Below, piece after piece: positions 15,079 through 24,000 of a DNA stretch of 34,555 nt (its first letter is position 1; the number at the start of each line of letters is the position of its first letter). The stretch covers positions 1 through 34,555 of the forward strand of contig JAKSLC010000013.1 in the NCBI GenBank assembly GCA_024401415.1, read 5' to 3'. A model generated the notes under the pieces. It was not told the DNA's origin. It did no database searches and saw only the letters and a program-made list of their open reading frames with translations. The stretch is from Bacteroidales bacterium. GTDB taxonomy: Bacteria > Bacteroidota > Bacteroidia > Bacteroidales > Marinilabiliaceae. The position numbers and the translations under genes were made by a program.

Positions 15079-15749
15079 ATTAATTCGGCTAGATCATGCC
15101 ATGTAGCATCATGGCGTGTCTTTTTTTGCTTTTTCTTACGCACTATGTGCATGAAATCCATATCGGCTTGAGCCGCGCCCTGGCCATCTGTATCCTCTCT
15201 GTCGCCTATCATCAAGATGTCCTTAGACTCTATCTCTAGCGCTTGGGCTACGACAGCAAAAGGTCTGCTGGAAGGCTTGAGAGCTCCTGCGGTCTCGCTA
15301 GAGTAAAGATAGTCGAACTGAGCAGTTAAGCCTATAGCCTTTAGACGTTCGTCTATCATGGCGTAATCCGAGAGTACAGCAACTTTTATTCCCTTCTCTC
15401 GGAGAGAGTTTATTAATTCGTTGGCTTCGGGTTGACAATCATATCGATTAGTCAAGACACGATGCATGAGAGTCATATATCCCTCGAAATACCATTTACG
15501 AATCTCTTCCTTAGAGTGTTTAGATCCGATAGTCTTATGGAGTTGGGTAAAGAACTCCTCATAGAAAGCCTCTTGGCTTAAGAAGTCTTTACCCTTTATA
15601 GCCTTACGAACCTTTTGGACAGCCAATAACCAGAGAGCTCGAGACGGCATATTCAAGATCAAATGTATGGCAAAACGCTTTTTGTCATACAAAGTGCCAT
15701 CAAAATCGAAAATAATGGCCTTGTATCTTGATAAGTCGAGGGACTGCAT
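15066..15749 (-). CDS. HAD-superfamily hydrolase
   Basis: A 227-residue phosphatase-like protein of the haloacid dehalogenase superfamily. Seen: motif I DFDGTLYD (nucleophile Asp15, acid/base Asp17), motif II VLSD, the motif III Lys in LKPSSRPF, and motif IV GDREDTDGQGA. The helical cap between motifs I and II makes it a type I (C1) member; the substrate is unknown, with small phosphorylated metabolites usual. The frame is open back to 15815, but that start would overlap the upstream GH3-family gene by 47 bases. The ATG at 15749, 19 bases after that gene's stop, puts motif I at a normal distance from the N-terminus and is preferred. It is probably co-transcribed with the GH3-family gene, and its last codons extend into the shared terminator. 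Confidence 0.85.
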   Translation of the reverse strand: MQSLDLSRYKAIIFDFDGTLYDKKRFAIHLILNMPSRALWLLAVQKVRKAIKGKDFLSQEAFYEEFFTQLHKTIGSKHSKEEIRKWYFEGYMTLMHRVLTNRYDCQPEANELINSLREKGIKVAVLSDYAMIDERLKAIGLTAQFDYLYSSETAGALKPSSRPFAVVAQALEIESKDILMIGDREDTDGQGAAQADMDFMHIVRKKKQKKTRHDATWHDLAELIKKL

Positions 15750-15768
15750 CTGGAACCTTTTATTATGA

Positions 15769-17475
15769 TTAAGCCTTAACAAGATCCTTAAACTTAACGT
15801 GACGCTTCTCGTCATTTAGGAGAAGCATAAGTTTAAACTGACCATCGCGAGCGCCCTCAGCTACGCAGCGAGCCTTGAACTTCTCAAAAGCATCTCTTTC
15901 AAGACGGTAAGCGACAGGGTCTTGAAGACGGAAAGAGTTGCGCTTAGCTGCATATTCGATATTGATATCCTTGAGCTCTTCGTCTACCAACTTGTTGAAC
16001 TTATCTGCCTCTTCCTGAGAGATATTGTCATTCTCAAACTCATAGTAAAAACGATATCCAGAATACTGCTCGTCAGCGAAACCGATGAAGAAACGACAAG
16101 GAGTATTGAGTTTCTTCTCAGCCTCGTGAACTGCAGCTATAAACTGACGTTCATGAAGTTTCTCGCCTGTTAGAGTGATGATGCCATTAACCTTTTGAAT
16201 GAACTGGATAGTAGGAATTGTACCCTGGAACCCAGTAACCTCTACAAGATCGTTCATATTATAACGATAGAGGCCGGCCCAAGTAGTAACATAGAGGCAG
16301 TAACGCTTGCCCTTCTCGAGTTGGTCTATAGTTAAGAATTCAGGATTCTCCATCTCCATATCCTCTTCACGAATAAACTCGAAATAGTGCATGTGAGGGA
16401 ATAGGGTAGTATCATTCTTACCGTTCATTACAAGACCTACGCGGCATTCTGAAGCAAAATAGCCGAACTCTGGAGTCTTGCACTGTTCAGGGAACGTACC
16501 TGTAATCTTGTCGAGATAAATCTTAGTATTACCGGAGCGCCATGTATTGAGAACCTGCATATCAGGCCAGTAATGCTTAGGTAGTGGAGTGCCATACTTA
16601 GCCTTGATATCGCGAAGTTCCTGAGCACGCTTAGGATTTGGTACAAGCATAGCCTCGATAGCCTTTCGGCAGTAATCTGGCATGTCTAGATCCTTATTAA
16701 GTGTACCAGTCTCGATATCGTGAACGTACTGATCGTAATTTGCGATAATATTATCCTGCATACCAGCTACGGTAGAAGGGTTAGCTGTTACGATTAGAGA
16801 TGTATTACGGATAAGACCGAGAAGGAAAATACAATAGTTACGGGCCTTGTAGTCTGATATTTCGAATACCTCATTAGGTGCGGTGTAAGCCTTTTTAATG
16901 AAAGCAGGACATTGAGTATAAGAAACACCAGAAACGGAGCCAACGATTGTTCCGTCAGGAGCTTCGCCCTCGATAGCTTTACCTACGATAGAAACTACGC
17001 CACCAGCGAAAGTGTACTTAGATTGCTTAATGAGAGTCCACAACCAAAGTTTGTTGATTTTTCCGTATACGTTTTTGAAATATTCGTTAGTGATAGGAAT
17101 CCATTTAGGCTCCTTTGTAGTACCTGATGTTGTGGCATACATTTTAGGTTTGCCAGGGAAGAGGATGTTCTCTCCACCGTTGAGGTGCTTATTGATATAT
17201 GGGCGAAGATCCTCGTAGTCGTTTACCTGAACCGCCTTGCGGTATGCAGCGAAGAGTTCTTTGTCGTCCTTAATAGAGAGGAGGTCTGCAAAATTGTGCT
17301 CCTTGCCATACTCGGAGTCCTTTGCATAGTTAAGTATCTGTCGAAGGGTCTTCCCCTGCGCCTTTATAGCATTTTTACTAGCTTTGTTGAGTTGCATTGT
17401 CAGAATAGTTCCCACGCAACCCATAAGGAAGTTAATCTTGCGATAACCTTTTACTTTTTCGCCTTTCATCTCCAT
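15769..17475 (-). CDS. GH3 auxin-responsive promoter family protein (acyl-adenylating enzyme)
   Basis: A 568-residue member of the GH3 branch of the adenylate-forming superfamily. In plants these enzymes join amino acids to acyl substrates through an acyl-adenylate; the bacterial substrates are largely unknown. Seen: the phosphate-binding ATTSGTTKEPK (114-124), the FASECRVGL motif and YRYNMNDLVEVTGF, corresponding to the family's ATP/acyl binding motifs II and III. The first ATG at 17475 is used; a second at 17469 would remove two residues. A -7 box on the minus strand (17504-17511) supports this region as the start. It leads a two-gene unit with the HAD hydrolase. No signal peptide is evident, so it is probably cytoplasmic. 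Confidence 0.87.
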   Translation of the reverse strand: MEMKGEKVKGYRKINFLMGCVGTILTMQLNKASKNAIKAQGKTLRQILNYAKDSEYGKEHNFADLLSIKDDKELFAAYRKAVQVNDYEDLRPYINKHLNGGENILFPGKPKMYATTSGTTKEPKWIPITNEYFKNVYGKINKLWLWTLIKQSKYTFAGGVVSIVGKAIEGEAPDGTIVGSVSGVSYTQCPAFIKKAYTAPNEVFEISDYKARNYCIFLLGLIRNTSLIVTANPSTVAGMQDNIIANYDQYVHDIETGTLNKDLDMPDYCRKAIEAMLVPNPKRAQELRDIKAKYGTPLPKHYWPDMQVLNTWRSGNTKIYLDKITGTFPEQCKTPEFGYFASECRVGLVMNGKNDTTLFPHMHYFEFIREEDMEMENPEFLTIDQLEKGKRYCLYVTTWAGLYRYNMNDLVEVTGFQGTIPTIQFIQKVNGIITLTGEKLHERQFIAAVHEAEKKLNTPCRFFIGFADEQYSGYRFYYEFENDNISQEEADKFNKLVDEELKDINIEYAAKRNSFRLQDPVAYRLERDAFEKFKARCVAEGARDGQFKLMLLLNDEKRHVKFKDLVKA

Positions 17476-17503
17476 AGAAATAAATATTTGATTTTAAGCG
17501 TGA

Positions 17504-17511
17504 CAAAGGTA
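17504..17511 (-). promoter_or_regulatory. Putative -7 promoter box for the GH3-family gene
   Basis: On the minus strand the sequence reads TACCTTTG, matching TAnnTTTG, and lies 28 bases before the ATG at 17475. No clear -33 TTG was found at the expected spacing. Confidence 0.5.
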
Positions 17512-17584
17512 AAAAGGATGCGTTGAGTAATTATAGGTAATAATACCCAATTTGCTTTTGAGTAAGTGTTGTATAGCAAATACT

Positions 17585-17886
17585 CCACGGCTCTTTCATT
17601 TATCCCTACAATCTAATGTGTACATTCCCTACAATAATACAGCATCAAACATATACATTAAACAATTCTGGAATGTTTGCGACCATACTTCCCCCAGTAA
17701 TACCAACACCTATCCCCCTCCAAACACATACGCACGTCATACGCACGTCATACGCACATCATACGCACAAGCAAAATTTTCCGTGCTTTCGCTACCATCT
17801 ATATATAAGAATCGGCATTTTGCAAAACGAAACAATCTACAGTCAAGGGTGGGTGACAACGCCCGGAATTTATGAAATTGCCGTGG
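17585..17886. repeat. Inverted motif pair related to the repeat at 1645-1757
   Basis: CCACGGCTCTTTCAT at 17585-17599 is matched by its reverse complement with two internal mismatches at 17872-17886 (ATGAAATTGCCGTGG). The left copy is identical over 17 bases to 1645-1661. The spacing between arms (about 270 bases) is larger than in the first unit (about 80). Confidence 0.45.
17727..17769. repeat. 11-base tandem repeat, nearly four copies
   Basis: CATACGCACGT occurs twice in tandem, followed by CATACGCACAT and a partial CATACGCACA. It lies about 230 bases before the giant surface-protein gene. The copies are short and without spacers, so this is a microsatellite-like repeat, not a CRISPR array. 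Confidence 0.8.
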
Positions 17887-18000
17887 TAAAAACTCTAAAT
17901 ACCGACTCAAATGCAGCAACCGTATTTAGTATAGATTCGTATATAAGTACCGTAAAAAAGTTCTGCTAGTATCAGACGCAAAACGCAACACTATTAGGAA

Positions 18001-21000
18001 ATGAAGGCAAATAAACGATATTTAATGAATGGCATTTCTCGTTCAAAAGCATTTATGCTTATGCTTTTGGCATTCTCCTTTTCTGCCATTGTAGCTAAAG
18101 CTGAGGGTTCTATACAGTTGAATCCACGAGGACTCACAACAACCCCCAAACCGGCGCGAACCCTGCTGGAACACAAGGATGGCTCGAAAACAGGTGGCAT
18201 CACACGTTCCAACCCTATACTCTTTATCGCCAAACGCGGTGAAACGGTTGCACTTGCTTCGTCAATAAGTAAGTCTTATAACGAAAGCGGAACAGTAGAT
18301 ATCATAGTGAGATATCCGCAAGATCACAAAGTGTGGAATTTTGATGTCACCCCAGACGAAGGATATATCGCCCAACCAATAAACGAGGAAGCTGGTCCAT
18401 GGTACCCTATGACAGGAGAGAAGGGCAACAAGTACAAGCCATGTCTTTTCAAGGTTCCTTATGATGGTGTGTACGAGGTTGATTTCATGCCTTACATGGA
18501 TCCTGACTTAACAACGGGAACGAGAACTTCCCTTCCTATAGGAGTTGAAGACAACTGGCTGATACCTGCTGCTTCAGGAGATAAGAATCCGGAACTGTAT
18601 CAGCGTCAGAATATTGCAGCATGGGACATCTCGGTGTATGATGTCAATGACAAGCTGGTCAATGGCCGTGTCTTTGCAGCCTACCTGGCCCTCACAACTG
18701 AGGAGCAGACAGACAAAGGCGCTCATTACAGCAATCTCTATGTACTGACGCAAGATGGTTATCAGTATAGTATGAACCTAAAAGGCATTGAGCCTTGGGG
18801 ATTCATACTCTATGCTGACAATGTAGGCCTTATTGACAACGGCAATGGTCAGACGCTGAACCGTAACGGAGTGAGTACCCTGAAAACACTGGAACCGCAA
18901 GGTGATGTTGTAACTGTCTTGCCAGACATTGAGGCGAAAGATGATATCCTGACTCATCGTATATTCTTCAACGCGCCCGACCCGAACATTGAATTCATGC
19001 ACGGAGGTTTTCCGGTCTCGCCACAGCCTATAGCCTCAATAATCAGCTGCGACTTCATAGGCAACACAAACCAGGAAGACAAATACGGCACTGCCGACGA
19101 ATCGATGGGAGGCGTGTTCAGCGTTGAACTGGACAGGCGTTCGACATACGAAATCATCATAGATTGTGATAAAGACGGCAAGTTCAACAATAACATAAAC
19201 AGCAGCGGTTTTAGCGATAGGGTTCTGACGTCTGCCGGATGTGTGGGCGTCAACTATCTGTCGTGGAACGGCCTCGACGGCAACGGGAAGCAGCTTCCAA
19301 AAGGCGAATATGCCATTCAGGTGCGGTCACATGCAGGTGATTTCCATTTCCCGATGGGCGATGTGGAGAACAATCCTAACGGCATAGAGATAAAACTGCT
19401 CAATGCCCTGGCTTATCAGAGTACAGGAAAGGATGATGACAAGCAATACCGGGCATGGTACGATGCCAGAAAGTACACAACACACGACAAGACAACCGTT
19501 AATCCAGAAGGATCCAAAGCTCCCAACCCGTTGTATATAGACATGGATTACTCTAATAATGACGACATCAGCAAGGGCGGGTTCATGAAATTTACAAGCA
19601 ATTACGGCGACCAGAAGATCGTTGATATATGGAGTTATGTTGTCAATGACGGTAGAAGTGTAATGCTTTCAAAAATAAATCTGTCCGAAAAAGGTGCGGA
19701 TAATTTTGCATTTATTTCCGGTACTACATATTTTGACATAAATGGAAACTGCGTGCACGATTCAGGGGAGCGAGGAGTTGACGGAGTGACGCTTATATTG
19801 TGCGATAAAGATAAGAAACGAATACAAAAAGATGGTCAAGATTTAATCGTGAAATCGAACAATGGCGGACGATTTGCTTTTGACAATATCCCATTTGATG
19901 CAACAAATGGTACGACATATTTGATAGAGGTTGGAAAGAAAATGACCAACGGTGAAGCTTATTCGCTAACACCAAAAAGTCCCCAGAAATCTATCTACAG
20001 GGAGGTCGTAGTAAAACGATTTGACAATTTCAAGATAGATATTTTTGGTAGTGGTGGTAATGATATTTCTGTCATAGCCGAGGTTCCCCTTCTCCAGAAA
20101 AGCATTTATACAGGCCGTGAGCAGACTTTGACTATTACACTCAAAAATGAGGTAGATTACTATATGGTCAATAATGTTGTGGTGACCATCGACCAGTCGC
20201 AGCTTACTGCCGAAAACATTTTGGAGGGTAATATTGATTATGAGATAGTAGGAAACAAACTTGAAGATGAGACATTTGCCAATGGCATCTGGACGGTACC
20301 TACCATGTCTGGAGGTGAGGTAAGAAAACTGATATTGAAGTTTATCCCTATAAAGGAAGCCGCATCTGTCTCGCATGAAGTAAGAGCTTACATAAATAGT
20401 AACAATAGCATTGAGGCTAATACAAACAACAACAAAGCTACTGTCACATACGAAGTCAAACAATCCACAGCAGGCTCGATAGTCTACAAGGCAAACAACG
20501 GAGGAACTGGCGATGACTATATAGTAGATATTCCGACCATACAAGATCCAAGAGATAATGCTGTCCTCAAATCCTTGAGCGCAACAGGCATAAAGGCCAA
20601 AGGTTGCATGACCTTCATGGGATGGGGAGTAAACGATCCGCTCAAGGTGACGAATCTGGCTGGCGAAAACATAAAGGAAAGCCTTGTTGGTGCGGCGTTG
20701 CCTGTATATGCTATATGGCAGGGTGATAAGACAAAATATCACGTACGTCACCTAGAGATATTGAGTGACGGAACGAAGACCGACAGCAATGTTAAAGACG
20801 AGGATATTTATGATGACAAAAGAGTTGGTGACGTGGTGGTTGTCGAGCAGGCTCTTATTCCAGGTTACCAGTACATCACGAAAGATGAGCCATTGACGCT
20901 AGAGTGTGAAGGAGATAACATATACAACATTTACTATCAGTTTAATATTGTGCTTCCTGTAGCAGTGAAAGACCTTGTTTATGATGGCACTGCTCATGAA

Positions 21001-24000
21001 CTTGTCACTGAAATTACACCAGAGGATGGCGTCACCTTTAAGTATAGCCTCGACGGAGGTTCTTATAACACGACCTTGCCTAAGGCTACAGAAGCAGGAG
21101 ACCATATAGTGAAACTTCAGGTCTTTAGTGGAATCACAAAAGTTCACGAAGTAGAGTTCACTGTCACTATAGCGCAGAAAGAGCTTGGGCTCACATGGAC
21201 AGGATCGACCTTTACGTATGATACCCAGACGCATGCTCCAGTTGCGACGCTAACAGGTATCATAGGAACAGACGATGTAAAGGCCGAAGTGTCAGGTGCA
21301 CAGATAAATGTTGGTACGGGTTATGAAGCAACAGCATCACTCAGTGGTGGAAAAGCATCGAATTACAAGTTGCCAGACGAAGTTACAACGACATTCGATA
21401 TTACACGAGCTACGCCATCGATGACAGCTCCAGTGGCGGCGTCTGGTCTTGCGTATAATGCTCTAGCACAGACACTTGTTACTGCGGGTACGTCGCCAAC
21501 AGGAACAACAATACAATACAGTTTGACCGGTACAGATGATTGGAGTCCTATACTACCAACAGGAACTGATGCCGGTACATATAAAGTATACTACAAGTTG
21601 GACGGCGGCGCCAACTACAATGATATTGACGTTTCGCTAACCCCAGTTACCGTTACCATAGCTAAAGCACAGCTAACTCTCTCAGTATCAATGGAAAGTT
21701 GGGTTTATGGTGCTGCAGCTAAAACACCTGTTCTGTCTGGTTATGAAGGAGATGGCGCACAAACTATAGAATATTTCACTGATGCTGAATGCTCTCAAAA
21801 AACCACTGTAGCTAACGGAGCGTTAAGTAGCGGTCAAATGCCGTCTAATTCTGGAGTTTATTATATTAAGTGGAGTGTGGCAGAAAGTGCGAATTACAAG
21901 AGTGCTTCTGCAACAACGTCATTTGAGATAACCAAGGCTACAGCTACGGTTACGCCACCTACAGCGTTGACACTTACATACAATGGTGCTAATCAGACAC
22001 TTATAGAGGCTGGAACGACAACAGGTGGAGATTTAATGTATAGTCTTGATGGAACATCATGGGTAAAAACACTTCCCAAAGGGAAGGCGGCAAAGACATA
22101 CACTGTATACTATATGGTATCTGGAGGTGCGAACTACAATGATGTTGCAAAGAATTCAGTGTCTGTAACCATTGAGCCAAAGCAACTTACACTCACTTGG
22201 GGCGAGACAACTTTACCATATACAGGATTGGCACAGATACCGACTGTAGAGATAAGTGGTGTAGAGGGAAGTGATGATGTTCAAGTAACAGCTGCCACAG
22301 CTAAAACAGAAGTTGGTACAGGTTACACAGCTACAGCATCTATCTCTGGTGCTGCAGCAGCAAATTACAAGTTGCCATCGGTTGTAACACAATCGTTTGA
22401 CATTACTCCGATAGATCCAGTTCTAACGAAAGCGCCTACAGCAAAGACATTGACATATAATGCTACTGCACAGAATTTGGTTGAGTCTGGTACAGCAACC
22501 GGTGGCGAGTTGATGTATAGTTTGAATGGTACAAGTTGGAGTGCATCGATACCACAAGGTACTGCTGCGAATAGTTATTCAGTTTACTACAAGATAGCAG
22601 GAGATGCAAATCACAACAGCACAGAAGTGGAAGGTCCTATCAATGTGACGATAGACCAGAAGACTATTGATGTAGAATGGGGAGAGACAAACTTCGGTTA
22701 TGATGGTCAGGCGCATACACCTACTGCAACACTATCGGGTGTAGAGACAGTTGACAAGAGCTACGTATCACTTTCCATTGAAGGTTCAGGTACAGCGGCA
22801 GGTACATACACTGCGACTGCGACACTGCAGGGTACAAAGTCGGCCAACTATCAGTTGTCAACTGCGACAAAGTCGACATTGTTCTCGATAGGAAAGACTA
22901 CACCTACTGTAACAGCACCTACAGTTGCCACATCGTTGGTATACAATGGAACCAATCAGTCGTTACTTGCGACAGCCGGTTCTACCAATGGTGGTACGCT
23001 GAAGTATAGTATTGATGGAGAAAGTTGGACTACCACAATACCACAAGCAAAGGCAGCTCAGAATTATACGGTATACTACAAGGTAGAAGGAAATTCCAAC
23101 TATGCTGATGTAGCTGCGAAGACATTGAATGTTGCCATTGCGCAGAAGCAGCTTACAATCGATTGGGGAACAAAGACATTTGTATATGATGGTTCTGCGC
23201 ACAAGCCATCACCTACAGTTACTGGAGTAGAGACAGGAGATGAGGTAGAGGTAGAGGTTGATGGAGAGCAGATAATTGTTGGTTCCTCATATCCGACAAA
23301 AGTGATATTGTCAGGAGCTGATGCTTCGAACTATAAGTTCGCTGCTGGTGCAGACCAGACGACATTTGATATAACCAAGGCTACAATTACGATAACGGCT
23401 CCTACAGCAAAGAGTCTGACATATAATAGTGAGGGACAGACACTTGTTACTCCAGCAACGGTTTCTGCTGGTACTATAGAGTATAGCATCGATAACGGCA
23501 CGACATGGTCAGAGGCTGTCCCTACGGCTACAAATGCAGGAACATACAATGTATATTATAAGGTAACTGGTGGGGAAAATTACGATGATATTGCCAAGAA
23601 TGGTCCTATAGCAGTAACGATAGACAAGAAAGAACTTACTCTAAGTTGGGAGAATACATCATTCGTATATGATGGTACCTCGAAAGTTCCTACAGCATTG
23701 CTATCAGGCAAGTATGGTACGGACGAAGTAGGTGTTACCGTCACAGGTGAGCATATAGATGCAGGCATATACACTGCTACTGCCAGTTCACTGACTGGGG
23801 CTGCAGCATCAAACTATAAGTTGCCAACTACCAATATAGTATCATTTGAAATCAAGAAAGCTACTCCAGCAGTTACTATGCCTGTTGCTGCATCCGACTT
23901 GGTTTATGATGGTATTATGCAAGATCTTATAGCAACAGCTGCGACTACTACAGGCGGTACATTGAAATATAGTCTTGATGGCAGTACATGGATGACGACT

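Larger units (their letters stand above)
17512..18000. other. Long intergenic region with several short repeats
   Basis: No convincing gene lies in these 489 bases between two divergent genes; short open frames here lack starts, composition or domains to support them. It holds a copy of the CACGGCTCTTTCATTTA motif (17586-17602) with a degenerate reverse-complement partner at 17872-17886, a direct repeat TCCCTACAAT (17603-17612 and 17626-17635), and an 11-base tandem repeat (17727-17769). A promoter for the giant gene at 18001 must lie here, but no good TAnnTTTG box was found; TAGATTCG near 17933 is a one-mismatch candidate. The region could contain a regulatory RNA. Confidence 0.5.

Noticed and set aside
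15750..15815. Upstream start for the HAD hydrolase adding 22 residues
   Set aside because: It would overlap the preceding gene by 47 bases and put a basic, non-family extension before motif I.
17727..17769. Possible CRISPR array
   Set aside because: Units are only 11 bases and directly abutting, with no spacers and no cas genes in the window.
17552..17969. Overlapping plus-strand open frames of 107 and 117 codons in the long intergenic region
   Set aside because: They run through tandem and inverted repeats, have low-complexity Thr/His/Asn-rich sequence, no promoter or domain, and overlap each other.
19966..20751. Long minus-strand open frame (261 codons) inside the giant gene
   Set aside because: It lies antisense to a well-supported coding frame, has no recognisable domain and a Cys/Tyr/Ile-rich composition typical of a shadow frame.
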